A stretch of 64,000 bases of DNA from the NCBI GenBank assembly GCA_903939735.1, contig CAJAIA010000030.1, positions 62,001 through 126,000 on the forward strand. The letters are read 5' to 3'. The notes beneath the pieces are model-generated. The model searched no databases, was not told the origin of the DNA, and saw nothing but the letters and a program-made list of their open reading frames with translations. Every line of letters starts with the position of its first letter. The stretch's first letter is position 1. Below are positions 17,921 through 26,737 of this stretch, piece by piece. The DNA is from an uncultured Ignavibacteria bacterium. GTDB lineage: Bacteria > Bacteroidota > Ignavibacteria > Kapaibacteriales > Kapaibacteriaceae. Both the position numbers and the translations under genes were made by a program.

Positions 17921-18822
17921 TTTCTCGTAGCCTTCAAGCGTTCTTCGAGGTCGGCAAAGTCATCGTCGCTGAGGTTGTACTTCGACGAACAGTACTGACA
18001 TACCAATTCATTGTGTCCGTCCTTGCGCATTGAACGAACTTCATCAAGTCCAAGCGTGAGAAGGAGCGACTTAAACTTCTCCTGCGAACAACGACAGAAG
18101 TAATCAACAGGAGTGCTCGACACAACGGTGATCTCACCAGGCAGGACGTGACGGAGAATATCTTCCGTAGAGAACCCACGATCAATGAATGACGTAAGTG
18201 GATCGAGATAGTCGATGGTATCATACACAGCAAAGAGATGCTCTGGGCGCGCACCAGGCATAGCCTGAATGAGCAAACCCGCACTCTCGCGAATCGTCTC
18301 TTGCTCGTCATACGCGACATCAATGACAAACACCGAGGGGATCTGCTCCGATTGCGTGAGATAGTGGCTTAGATCCGACGTCACGTCTCCTCGACGGAGC
18401 TGGACAACGCCCATTACAGGTTCGTACTTTCCATACAGCACTCGCTGCACCTTGAGAAGTCCTTCGCCAAGTGGTCCCAATCGATCAACATTTGGCGCGG
18501 GGTTGTTGACGACATAGCCACGCACTTCGCCAATCGACATAGCCTCTGCGTACAGCGAGCTCACCACGCCATCACCATTTGCCGTGATAACAACGCGCTC
18601 TTCTCCCTTGAGGAACGATGCCATGAGCGAAGCGCCCGTGAGAGCACGTGCCATGACTAACGAGCTGATTGGCGATAACTGGTGCTGCACGTGTGCCGCA
18701 CGCACACTTCGCGTGTTGTGGATTACTGAGGCTCGAAAAAAGCCGTCATTGGTCATGGCACGGGTAACACGATCTCGTTCTGCCCAGAGCTTCTTGATCT
18801 TCTGATGCTGCTGTTCATCCAT
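17917..18822 (-). CDS. hslO: Redox-regulated chaperone Hsp33
   Basis: A 301-residue cytosolic holdase activated by oxidation. The C-terminal zinc switch is complete: a CRC motif and, 29 residues after its second cysteine, CQYC (CxC-x29-CxxC). The N-terminal domain has the family segments [20 protein letters not shown] and [14 protein letters not shown] chose ATG 18822; a GTG one codon upstream is possible. The start lies inside the last codons of mutS, an 8-base overlap, so the pair is translationally coupled. Its stop overlaps the stop of convergent pta. Confidence 0.93.
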   Translation of the reverse strand: MDEQQHQKIKKLWAERDRVTRAMTNDGFFRASVIHNTRSVRAAHVQHQLSPISSLVMARALTGASLMASFLKGEERVVITANGDGVVSSLYAEAMSIGEVRGYVVNNPAPNVDRLGPLGEGLLKVQRVLYGKYEPVMGVVQLRRGDVTSDLSHYLTQSEQIPSVFVIDVAYDEQETIRESAGLLIQAMPGARPEHLFAVYDTIDYLDPLTSFIDRGFSTEDILRHVLPGEITVVSSTPVDYFCRCSQEKFKSLLLTLGLDEVRSMRKDGHNELVCQYCSSKYNLSDDDFADLEERLKATRN

Positions 18823-21421
18823 CACATTGTCCTTTAAGCTCTGCGAGCATATGTAACGCCTGAAGAGGCGTCATAGAATCGATGTCAAGACGTTTGATCC
18901 GGCTCCGCAGTGCGTCATCTTGTACTTCAAACAGCGAAAACTGGGGCTGAGATTCACGGCGTTCTTCGGCTGCATGCGGCGCTGCATGAACAGATCCGCC
19001 TTCAAGCGTGGTAAGAAGATCTGCAGCTCGTTGCAAGACACTCGCAGGAAGCCCCGCCATCTTGGCAACGTGTATTCCGAACGAGTGATCCGAGTGCCCT
19101 GGAAGAACACGGTGTGTGAACACTATGGTGTCGTCAATCTCTCGGACTTCAACTTGAAGATTCGCTACTCGCTCGCATTGCTTTGCAAGCTCCGTGAGTT
19201 CATGATAATGTGTCGCGAAGATGGTCTTCGCCCCAATCGTATCATGGAGATACTCCGCAATCGCCCAGGCGATGGAGATGCCGTCAAAGGTCGCTGTGCC
19301 GCGACCAACCTCATCAAGTAGGATAAGGCTGCGTGTTGTGGCGTTATTCAAGATGTTTGCCGACTCTTGCATTTCAACGAGGAACGTACTCTCGCCGGCC
19401 ATGATATTGTCTTGCGCTCCAACGCGTGTGAAGATGCGATCTGTACGCGGGATGCGAGCCTGCGTGGCAGGAACAAAGCTGCCGATATGCGCCAGAAACA
19501 CAATCAGGCCCACCTGACGCAGATAACTCGATTTTCCCGACATATTGGGTCCGGTTAGGATATGTATCTGTGACGATACCGTATCCATGCGTACATCATT
19601 GGACGTGTATGGCACTCCCGCAGGCAGCAGCCGCTCGATCACTGGATGGCGTGCACCGTGGATCTCAAGCTCTGTTCCTTCGTGCATCTCTGGCTCTATG
19701 TAACTGTGGGCATCTGCCAGATGCGCGAATCCTACAAGCGCATCGATCGATGCCAGACGCTGTGCCGACTGTTGGATGTGATGACCTTGGTCTGCAATTG
19801 TATGACGTACCTGATCGAGAAGTTGAGATTCAAGAGCATGAACAACGGACTCAGCGTGAATCAGGCGCTCTTCGAATGTCTTCAACTCCTCAGTAATGTA
19901 CCGTTCTGCATTGGCAAGCGTTTGCTTCCGATGATAGTGTTCGGGAACCTTCGCCTTCTGCGTGTTTGGTACTTCGATAAAGTAGCCGAATACATTTGTT
20001 GTAGACACCTTCAACGTGGCGATGCCCGTGGCGCGTCGTTCACGTTCCTGGTAGTCTGCGATCCACTCCTTGCCATGGTTCAATGCATATGTTGCCTCGT
20101 CAAGGTCTGTACGATACCCTGTCCGGAAGATCTTGCCGGTACCAATCTGCAACGGTGGTTCATCTTCCAACGCACGTTCAAGCACGGCCACCAATTCTGC
20201 ATGTTCATCGAGTCCGCCGACAAGTGCCGTGAGCTCGGAATGACGTGCCTGTTCGAGGGCCTGTCGAATTGATGGTATCTGCTGTAGGCTTGATCGCAGT
20301 GCAACAAGATCACGCGACGTCGCACGATGCGTCATCACCTTCGTTAACATCCGTTCGATGTCGCCGACTTTGCTTAAATGGGAACGCACATCGTTACGAA
20401 CCAGGGTCTCGCGCACGAAGCCACGCACGATGCTGTGGCGCTCCTGGATTGGCTGCAGCTGTGTGATTGGCGACTGCAGCCACCAACGCAAAAGGCGCGC
20501 ACCCATTGGGGTTACGGTGTAATCAATCATCGAAACCAATGCACCGGCTGGATCACCGCCTGACATCGATGCGTGAATCTCAAGATTACGACGCGTCGAT
20601 GCATCAAGCACCATTGTTGTGTCGGTCGATAGCATGCCAACCGTCGTGAACTGCTGCAACGCGCCGCGTTGCGCTTCCGAGACGTAATGTATAATGGCAC
20701 CTGCTGCACGCGTTCCGCAACGCAGGTGATCGATCCCAAATCCCTTCAACGATGTCGTCTTGAACTGACGTAGCAGTGTTGTCTGCGCAAAGTCACCTTC
20801 GAAGATCCATGGCTCGATGCGCGTTCGAGATGGAGCAAACGGTAGCCTTGCGAGAAGCGGTTCCCATACGTCCCGTTCTGCCTTGTTGACCAGAACTTCA
20901 GCGGGCTGAAGTGACTCGAGAAGTGAAGCAACGTGTTGACGCTGGATGTCCCCTGCCCGCAAAAGCCCTGTCGAAACATCGGCAACAGCAATACCAACGA
21001 CATCCGGCGAGGATGGTGGCGCACTGATGGCAACGATATAGGTGTTCCGTGTATGCTCCAGCAGCTTATCGTAGAGCACAACACCTGGTGTGACCACCTC
21101 AACGACATCACGCTTTACGATGCCCTTTGCTTGTTTCGGATCCTCAAGCTGTTCACAGACAGCAACGCGATGCCCGGCGCGCACCAAGCGTGGCAAGTAT
21201 GCATCAAGCTGATGATGCGGAAATCCTGCAAGGGGGATCTCGCCAGCTGAACCATTGTTGCGTTTGGTGAGGGTAATTCCACAGGCTTTCGCCGTGACCA
21301 CGGCATCGTCACCGAAGGTCTCGTAGAAGTCGCCAAGGCGAAATAGCAACACCGTGTCGGCGTGCTTCTCTTTGATTTGGCGGTATTGCCGCATGAGCGG
21401 CGTCTCGGAGGCAGATTTCAC
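18815..21421 (-). CDS. mutS: DNA mismatch repair protein MutS
   Basis: An 868-residue MutS1. It has the mismatch-recognition motif in FRLGDFYETFGDDA, the connector, core and clamp domains, and the ATPase with Walker A GPNMSGKSSYLRQ and Walker B ILLDEVGRGTATFDG. It ends with the helix-turn-helix dimerisation tail. The frame stays open to 21586 but would run antisense through tRNA-Ser, so a later start is required. I prefer GTG 21421: it gives MKSASETPLMRQY, a normal MutS N-terminus, and a promoter-like TAAATTTC (21425-21432) ends three bases before it, implying a leaderless message. ATG 21394 is the alternative. hslO follows with an 8-base overlap. Confidence 0.92.
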   Translation of the reverse strand: MKSASETPLMRQYRQIKEKHADTVLLFRLGDFYETFGDDAVVTAKACGITLTKRNNGSAGEIPLAGFPHHQLDAYLPRLVRAGHRVAVCEQLEDPKQAKGIVKRDVVEVVTPGVVLYDKLLEHTRNTYIVAISAPPSSPDVVGIAVADVSTGLLRAGDIQRQHVASLLESLQPAEVLVNKAERDVWEPLLARLPFAPSRTRIEPWIFEGDFAQTTLLRQFKTTSLKGFGIDHLRCGTRAAGAIIHYVSEAQRGALQQFTTVGMLSTDTTMVLDASTRRNLEIHASMSGGDPAGALVSMIDYTVTPMGARLLRWWLQSPITQLQPIQERHSIVRGFVRETLVRNDVRSHLSKVGDIERMLTKVMTHRATSRDLVALRSSLQQIPSIRQALEQARHSELTALVGGLDEHAELVAVLERALEDEPPLQIGTGKIFRTGYRTDLDEATYALNHGKEWIADYQERERRATGIATLKVSTTNVFGYFIEVPNTQKAKVPEHYHRKQTLANAERYITEELKTFEERLIHAESVVHALESQLLDQVRHTIADQGHHIQQSAQRLASIDALVGFAHLADAHSYIEPEMHEGTELEIHGARHPVIERLLPAGVPYTSNDVRMDTVSSQIHILTGPNMSGKSSYLRQVGLIVFLAHIGSFVPATQARIPRTDRIFTRVGAQDNIMAGESTFLVEMQESANILNNATTRSLILLDEVGRGTATFDGISIAWAIAEYLHDTIGAKTIFATHYHELTELAKQCERVANLQVEVREIDDTIVFTHRVLPGHSDHSFGIHVAKMAGLPASVLQRAADLLTTLEGGSVHAAPHAAEERRESQPQFSLFEVQDDALRSRIKRLDIDSMTPLQALHMLAELKGQCDG

Positions 21422-21424
21422 GCC

Positions 21425-21432
21425 GAAATTTA
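21425..21432 (-). promoter_or_regulatory. Near-consensus -7 box (TAAATTTC) of mutS
   Basis: The minus strand reads TAAATTTC, one mismatch from TAnnTTTG, ending three bases before the proposed GTG start of mutS. Its spacing matches the other predicted leaderless starts in this window. Confidence 0.4.
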
Positions 21433-21472
21433 CGAAACCTCGGCAGCGTAGTCGAGATTTCGCCGAGCGTCG

Positions 21473-21480
21473 TATCTTTG
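21473..21480 (+). promoter_or_regulatory. -7 promoter box (TATCTTTG) of tRNA-Ser
   Basis: An exact TAnnTTTG match ends ten bases upstream of the mature 5' end of tRNA-Ser, placing the transcription start a few bases before the tRNA. Because the tRNA position is certain, this is the best anchor for the promoter consensus in the window. Confidence 0.7.
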
Positions 21481-21490
21481 TACTCCCGTT

Positions 21491-21581
21491 GGAGAGGTGG
21501 CCGAGTGGCTGAAGGCAACGGTTTGCTAAACCGTCATAGTGGTTATTGCCGCTATCGAGGGTTCGAATCCCTCCCTCTCCG
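21491..21581 (+). tRNA. tRNA-Ser (anticodon GCU)
   Basis: A class II cloverleaf. The acceptor stem GGAGAGG pairs with CCTCTCC, followed by discriminator G. The D-arm region is GGCCGAGTGGCTGAAGGC, the anticodon arm CGGTTTGCTAAACCG carries GCT in the loop, a long variable arm (CATAGTGG ... CCGCTATCG) is present, and the T-arm is GAGGGTTCGAATCCCTC. It reads AGC/AGU serine codons. CCA is not encoded. A strong terminator follows. Confidence 0.97.
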
Positions 21582-21591
21582 CACACACAGA

Positions 21592-21623
21592 AGCCCTGCG
21601 CCGCATGCGCGGGGCTTTTTTTT
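21592..21623 (+). terminator. Intrinsic terminator after tRNA-Ser
   Basis: A GC-rich hairpin (AGCCCTGCGC / GCGCGGGGCT with a short CGCAT loop and a small bulge) is followed by a run of eight Ts. It ends 10 bases before the smpB start, so smpB either relies on read-through or uses a promoter within this region. Confidence 0.88.
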
Positions 21624-21633
21624 CCGCCCCCTG

Positions 21634-22101
21634 ATGAGTGAAGAGCGAACGATACGGACCATCATCACCAACCGCAAGGCCTTGCACGAGTTCGAGGTGT
21701 TACAGCGGTTTGAGGCAGGTATCGCTCTGACGGGCACCGAGGTGAAGTCTCTTCGCGCAGGCAAGGTGAATATGGCCGACGCCTACGCGAGCTTCCCGGA
21801 TCGCAGCGCAGACGAATGCTGGCTGGTCGGACTGCATATCAGTCCGTATGATTTCGGCAATCGAGAGAATCACGACCCCCTTCGGAAGAGAAAACTCCTG
21901 CTTAAGCATCACGAGCTTCTCAGGATGCGAGAGGCTATCGAGGAAAAGGGGCTTACAGTTATTCCTCTTTCCTTGTACTTTTCGGGACCGTACGTGAAGG
22001 TTGAACTCGCCCTCGTGCGCGGAAAGAAGCTCTACGACAAACGCGCTGCAACGAAGGAACGAGAACAACGTCGCGAGATGCAGCGTCGAACGGACGATTA
22101 A
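21634..22101 (+). CDS. smpB: SsrA-binding protein SmpB
   Basis: A 155-residue partner of tmRNA in trans-translation rescue of stalled ribosomes. Family features: ITNRKALHEFEV, GIALTGTEVKSLRAGKVNMADAYA, NRENHDPLRKRKLLL and the basic C-terminal tail KKLYDKRAATKEREQRREMQRR. The ATG at 21634 lies directly after the tRNA terminator; the frame is open further upstream but only through the tRNA gene. tyrS follows after 15 bases on the same strand. The ssrA gene itself is not in the window. Confidence 0.95.
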   Translation: MSEERTIRTIITNRKALHEFEVLQRFEAGIALTGTEVKSLRAGKVNMADAYASFPDRSADECWLVGLHISPYDFGNRENHDPLRKRKLLLKHHELLRMREAIEEKGLTVIPLSLYFSGPYVKVELALVRGKKLYDKRAATKEREQRREMQRRTDD

Positions 22102-22116
22102 GGAGAAGCGTACTTC

Positions 22117-23325
22117 ATGATGACTGTTACCGAACAACTTCGCGTGATTGAAGAGCATGTGGTAGACCTGCTCCCGCATGACGAACTCGTTAAGAAGCTC
22201 GAGCGCTCGCTCGCAACGAAGACGCCGTTGCGTGTAAAGCTAGGATTAGATCCGAGCCGACCAGACATCCACATAGGCCACGCAGTAGTCCTCAACAAGC
22301 TACGCCAGTTTCAGGATCTCGGACATAATGTCGTGCTCATCATTGGCGACTTCACTGCCATGATTGGTGATCCCACTGGGAAGTCCAAGACACGTCCCGC
22401 GTTAACTCTCGAGGAAACACGTGAGAACGGTCGCACCTATGTGGACCAGGCAGCGAAGATTCTAGACATGATGCGTACGGAGGTTGTGTACAACTCGACG
22501 TGGCTCGATTCCATGAGCTTCAAAGATGTGATTGCGCTTTCGGCAAAGTATACCGTAGCGCAATTGCTCGAGCGTGACGACTTCACGAAGCGCTACCGTG
22601 GTGGAGAACCAATTAGCGTTCACGAGTTTCTCTATCCCCTCTCGCAAGCCTATGACTCCGTGGCGATCCGCAGCGACATTGAGCTTGGTGGTACAGACCA
22701 GAAGTTCAACCTCTTGGTAGGACGCGAGATAATGCGCTCCTATGGCCTCGAACCACAGTGTATCCTCACCATGCCAATTCTTGAGGGTACCGATGGTGTC
22801 GAGAAGATGTCAAAGTCACTCGGCAATTATATCGGCCTCACAGATTCACCACGTGATATGTTCGGCAAGTCAATGTCGATCCCCGACATCTTGATGCCGC
22901 GCTACTACCAGTATGCGTGTTTCGCATCACAGGACGACGTCAAGGCATTCAGCGACGGACTACGCAATGGGTCGATCCATCCGCGGAATGCAAAGGTTGA
23001 TATTGCCAAGCGTGTCGTGGCCCGATACCATGGACAGCAGGCTGCCGACGATGCATTTGCAGAGTTCGAACGCGTGTTTGTCAACAAGGATGTTCCCGAT
23101 GAGATGCCTGAATACGTTGCGCAATCGGCCTCGGAATCTCTCGTTGACCTTCTCGTTCACAAGCAGCTTGCTAAGTCGAAGACCGAAGCTCGTACCTTGA
23201 TTAAACAAGGCTCTGTGCAGCTCGATGGTGTGAAGGTTCTTGATCTTGAGCATTCCGTCGATTGTACAACCGAGCGCGTTCTCCGAGTCGGCAAACTGCG
23301 ATTCCTCCGTATTCGACCGCAATGA
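22117..23325 (+). CDS. tyrS: Tyrosyl-tRNA synthetase
   Basis: A 402-residue class I synthetase charging tRNA-Tyr. The HIGH motif is PDIHIGHAVVL (HIGH at 52-55) and the KMSKS loop is VEKMSKSLGNYIGL (about 230). A C-terminal S4 RNA-binding domain is present (KSKTEARTLIKQGSVQLDGVKV). The sequence is of the second bacterial TyrRS subtype (LGLDPSRPDIHIGH, IGDFTAMIGDPTGKS). Two adjacent ATGs (22117 and 22120) follow AAGGAG. The stop overlaps the lipoate ligase start (ATGA). Confidence 0.95.
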   Translation: MMTVTEQLRVIEEHVVDLLPHDELVKKLERSLATKTPLRVKLGLDPSRPDIHIGHAVVLNKLRQFQDLGHNVVLIIGDFTAMIGDPTGKSKTRPALTLEETRENGRTYVDQAAKILDMMRTEVVYNSTWLDSMSFKDVIALSAKYTVAQLLERDDFTKRYRGGEPISVHEFLYPLSQAYDSVAIRSDIELGGTDQKFNLLVGREIMRSYGLEPQCILTMPILEGTDGVEKMSKSLGNYIGLTDSPRDMFGKSMSIPDILMPRYYQYACFASQDDVKAFSDGLRNGSIHPRNAKVDIAKRVVARYHGQQAADDAFAEFERVFVNKDVPDEMPEYVAQSASESLVDLLVHKQLAKSKTEARTLIKQGSVQLDGVKVLDLEHSVDCTTERVLRVGKLRFLRIRPQ

Positions 23326-24059
23326 ACGTTGACGTGTCGCATGATGGTGCTCTAACGGGCTCGGCGAATATGCGGCGCGACCTGCTCCTTGTCGAGCAGG
23401 TCCGAGAAGGATCGGTGGATATTGCCTTTCGCACCTATCAATGGACTCCATGGTGTGTGTCGCTCGGGACACATCAGAGCGCGTCGGCGATCGATCTCGA
23501 CATGTGTGTTGAACGGGGCTACGATGTCGTACATCGACCTACTGGAGGACGTGCGGTACTTCACGCAAACGAACTCACCTACGCACTTGCTCTCCGTATT
23601 CCATCGGGATGTAAGCCCCTGGATGTGTACAAAGAGTTTCATGCCATGCTTCACAGCTCATTGGTGTCGCTTGCACCTGAGCTTGCGCTAAGTACGGCTG
23701 CTCCGTCGCTCCGCGACCACTACGCATCGTCGGGTCCACTCGGACAAGTTTGCTTCTCTGCACACGCGCCAAGTGAATTGCTCTGGCATGGACGAAAAGT
23801 CGTTGGTTCGGCGCAACGGGTTGTCGACGGAATAGTGCTCCAGCATGGATCTATCGTGTGCGGACCCGAGCATCTGATGTTGGGTGAATTGCTCGCAGCA
23901 GACAACGAGGTGCGTGAACGAACAGTTGCCACAATGCGTAGAACGAGTGCAACCCTAACTGATGTCGCGGGTCATACCATCACGCCGTCAGAAGTGGCTT
24001 CTGCGCTACAGGCTAACCTAACGCAAGAACGGCTTAGCGGCCTGATACCGCAGGCGTGA
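23322..24059 (+). CDS. Lipoate-protein ligase A / lipoyl-octanoyl transferase family protein
   Basis: A 245-residue member of the biotin/lipoate ligase fold. Motifs: MRRDLLLVEQ, RPTGGRAVLHANELTYAL (the lipoate-binding RxTGGGAVxH-like loop) and the acceptor lysine region WHGRKVVGSAQR. It lacks the C-terminal accessory domain of full LplA. It could therefore be a LipM-type octanoyltransferase, a scavenging ligase that uses a separate partner, or an LplA-like enzyme. Lipoylated E2 proteins are expected because two E1 systems lie nearby (29395-31405 and 40882-43341), although no E2 gene is in the window. The last 26 bases overlap the convergent DUF1460 gene. Confidence 0.83.
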   Translation: MNVDVSHDGALTGSANMRRDLLLVEQVREGSVDIAFRTYQWTPWCVSLGTHQSASAIDLDMCVERGYDVVHRPTGGRAVLHANELTYALALRIPSGCKPLDVYKEFHAMLHSSLVSLAPELALSTAAPSLRDHYASSGPLGQVCFSAHAPSELLWHGRKVVGSAQRVVDGIVLQHGSIVCGPEHLMLGELLAADNEVRERTVATMRRTSATLTDVAGHTITPSEVASALQANLTQERLSGLIPQA

Positions 24060-24915
24060 TTGGCCTCAAGATCGACACTCCGAGATGTGTCTTTACCGAT
24101 GCGATATAGTCTGAGAGCGGTCCGTCGAGAATCACCTTCTTCTTCGTTAACGAGGCATGCAGAAGTCGAGCTCGTTCACCATCACGCACAATCAAACCAG
24201 TATGCGCGTAGTCAAGCCCGGCCTTTGACGTTGCTATGGCAACAATATCACCCGTTTGTAACTGCGACTCAACATCGACGATCTTGTCACGCGGAATGAT
24301 GTATCGTGTTGTTGTAGCGAGTCGCCGCTCAATCGCTGCCATCGTTCCAACAAGTGACGAGTCGGTTTTCAGCGGCGGATAGTACTGCGGATGCTCCGAC
24401 ATAAACGAGACTCGCACGGGGAAGATCTCACCGCCGAGTTCCTGCGTTACATCTCGGACGACACCTTTCGCAATGTTGTTTTCGATCCACTCGGACGTAT
24501 AGTGCAGGCGCGAGGTATAACCATCAAGCTTGCCGTCACGATATCGTGTCATCGTCACTTGCGCGACAAATGCATCCCATGTTGGTGTGCCTAACTTACT
24601 GCATCGCGCCATTGCCAGAACATTCTCGAACAGCGTCACACAGTCGAGACCTGTGAGGTCCACGCGGCAGACTTCTGGACCCGCCCCCTCGAGAGTTCCC
24701 CCGACATACGGAGTACCAATCAGCAGCATGCCGATGTTCCCCATGAGGTCGCCAAGGGGCTGCCTGTTCCACTTCTCAGACGATACGCGCCGCATTGTCT
24801 GCGAGAAGATATATGAAGTGGTCGCCAACGGATCGGTATTCTTCGCACGACTCTTGCGAAGATTCTGAGCGAGTACCGGTGTTGCCAGCAGAATAAGAAA
24901 GGACCGTCGTAGCAT
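24034..24915 (-). CDS. DUF1460 (N-acetylmuramoyl-L-alanine amidase-like) secreted protein
   Basis: A 293-residue exported protein: a short signal (MLRRSFLILLATPVLAQ), then a DUF1460/NlpC-P60-like cysteine-peptidase fold. The signature is GTPYVGGTLEG followed by LTGLDCVTLFENVLAMA, where the Cys is the presumed nucleophile. A histidine-bearing segment (YAHTGLIVR) and HASLTKKKVILDGPLSDYI lie near the C-terminus. Family members act on peptidoglycan fragments in the periplasm or cell surface. The ATG is three bases after the aspS stop, so it is the distal gene of the aspS transcript. It ends in a 26-base antisense overlap with the lipoate ligase. Confidence 0.83.
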   Translation of the reverse strand: MLRRSFLILLATPVLAQNLRKSRAKNTDPLATTSYIFSQTMRRVSSEKWNRQPLGDLMGNIGMLLIGTPYVGGTLEGAGPEVCRVDLTGLDCVTLFENVLAMARCSKLGTPTWDAFVAQVTMTRYRDGKLDGYTSRLHYTSEWIENNIAKGVVRDVTQELGGEIFPVRVSFMSEHPQYYPPLKTDSSLVGTMAAIERRLATTTRYIIPRDKIVDVESQLQTGDIVAIATSKAGLDYAHTGLIVRDGERARLLHASLTKKKVILDGPLSDYIASVKTHLGVSILRPITPAVSGR

Positions 24916-24918
24916 AGC

Positions 24919-26688
24919 TTATCGTTGGGCTAATCCAATTCCAAGATCACGCAATTGATGTTCATCGACCGACGATGGACAAGCATCCATCAATGACAGT
25001 CCAGATGTCGTCTTCGGGAACGCAATCACGTCGCGGATATTATCGGTTCCGCAAAGAAGCATCGCCAGGCGATCGAATCCGAACGCAATACCTCCGTGCG
25101 GTGGCGCGCCATACGTGAGCGCGTTGAGGAGGAATCCGAACTTCTCCATCGCATCCTCTCGCGTGAAGCCCAGGAGATCAAACATCTGCTGCTGTACATC
25201 ACTTCGGTGAATACGAATAGATCCGCCGGCCGCTTCGTATCCGTTAATCACGAGATCGTGTGCAATCGCACGAGCATGTGTTGGATCGGTTCCCAGTAGC
25301 TCCACATCGTCCAACAACGGGGATGTAAACGGATGGTGACGAGCAATCCAGCGCTGTTCTTCCTCGCTATGTTCTAGCAGAGGAAACTCTGTAATCCAAT
25401 GGAACGAGAACTTCCCCGCACAAGCTTCAAGTATTCCCGTCCGACGTGCAACCTCCGTGCGCAGCGAACCAGCGATAATGCAGGCGCGCTCCCATTCGCC
25501 AGGAACAAACAGCATCAAATCGCCATCAACTGCAGCCATTGCCGATGCTAATGCCTGTGCTTCCTCGGGAGAGATCGCCTTGGCAAACGAGCCAGTTATC
25601 TCCGCGCCTTGAACTTTGAGCCACGGTAGACCCTTAGCGCCATACTTCTTTGCATGCTCTGTGAGTTCGTCAAGCTGTTTCCGAGAGAAGGAACCACAGC
25701 TCTTCGCATTGAGTGCCATCACAACGCCACCAGCGGCTATCGTATCTGTAAACACGCCAAACGATGTAGCAATGGCTGTCGCTGTCACGTTCGTCAAGCG
25801 AAGATCATAGCGAATGTCTGGTTTATCGGAGCCATACGTTTCAAGAGCTTCATGAAACGGCATGCGGAGGAATGGCGCAGCCACGTCGACATCAAGGATA
25901 TCCTTCCACACGAACGCGATAAATCGCTCAGTAAGCGCAAGGATATCTTCCTGCGTTACGAATGACATCTCGACGTCGATCTGCGTGAACTCAGGTTGTC
26001 GGTCAGCACGCAGGTCCTCGTCACGGAAGCACTTGACGATCTGCATGTACTTATCAAACCCGGACACCATAAGAAGTTGCTTGAACAGCTGTGGCGATTG
26101 CGGCAGCGCATAGAACTTGCCCTTGTTAATCCGACTCGGCACAAGGAAGTCGCGCGCGCCTTCAGGCGTCGATTTGGTGAGAACCGGCGTCTCTACTTCA
26201 ATGAAACCCTCTTGCTCAAAGAACTTGTGTGTGAGCTGATAGAGGCGGTTACGCACGATGAAATTCTGTTGCATCACCGGACGGCGAAGATCGAGATAGC
26301 GGTGTGTCAGTCGCAGTTCTTCATTCGTTCCAAGATCATCAACAATCTCGAACGGAGGCACCTCAGCAGCGTTGATAACACCGATTTCGTCAACAAGCAC
26401 CTCAACCAATCCGGTGGGGATTCGTGGGTTGGGGTTCTCACGCATGCGTATGGTTCCCTTGACCCAGAGAACATACTCTCCACGTACGTCGTGAATCGCC
26501 GCACCTAGATCAGGGGTGAATGATGAATCAACAACGACTTGTGCAATTCCCTCACGATCACGAAGATCGATGAAGATGATGCCGCCGTAATCCCGCCGGG
26601 CGTTCACCCAACCATTAAGCGTAACAGAAGTACCAACATGCTCCGGTCGGAGCAGTCCGCAGTGAATTGTGCGTTGTTGAAAGTGCAT
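24919..26688 (-). CDS. aspS: Aspartyl-tRNA synthetase
   Basis: A 589-residue bacterial-type class II synthetase. It has an N-terminal OB anticodon-binding domain (SVTLNGWVNARRDYGGIIFI), catalytic motif 2 with FRDEDLRADRQPEFTQID, the GAD insertion (about 290-420) typical of bacterial AspRS, and motif 3 GGIAFGFDRLAMLL. Whether it is discriminating (Asp only) or also charges tRNA-Asn cannot be settled by eye. A 49-base gap separates it from the upstream glycosyltransferase; no consensus promoter box is visible there. Confidence 0.95.
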   Translation of the reverse strand: MHFQQRTIHCGLLRPEHVGTSVTLNGWVNARRDYGGIIFIDLRDREGIAQVVVDSSFTPDLGAAIHDVRGEYVLWVKGTIRMRENPNPRIPTGLVEVLVDEIGVINAAEVPPFEIVDDLGTNEELRLTHRYLDLRRPVMQQNFIVRNRLYQLTHKFFEQEGFIEVETPVLTKSTPEGARDFLVPSRINKGKFYALPQSPQLFKQLLMVSGFDKYMQIVKCFRDEDLRADRQPEFTQIDVEMSFVTQEDILALTERFIAFVWKDILDVDVAAPFLRMPFHEALETYGSDKPDIRYDLRLTNVTATAIATSFGVFTDTIAAGGVVMALNAKSCGSFSRKQLDELTEHAKKYGAKGLPWLKVQGAEITGSFAKAISPEEAQALASAMAAVDGDLMLFVPGEWERACIIAGSLRTEVARRTGILEACAGKFSFHWITEFPLLEHSEEEQRWIARHHPFTSPLLDDVELLGTDPTHARAIAHDLVINGYEAAGGSIRIHRSDVQQQMFDLLGFTREDAMEKFGFLLNALTYGAPPHGGIAFGFDRLAMLLCGTDNIRDVIAFPKTTSGLSLMDACPSSVDEHQLRDLGIGLAQR

Positions 26689-26737
26689 GGACGTTGTCTA
26701 CGTGAAATCGTGTTGATGGTGGTTGAGCAGGGAGAAT

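Noticed and set aside
21422-21586. Upstream extension of mutS by 55 codons
   Set aside because: The extra codons are antisense to tRNA-Ser and its promoter; MutS proteins start about ten residues before MRQY, matching GTG 21421.
21478-21633. Upstream extension of smpB through the tRNA and terminator
   Set aside because: It would translate tRNA-Ser and the T-run; SmpB homologues begin at the ATG at 21634.
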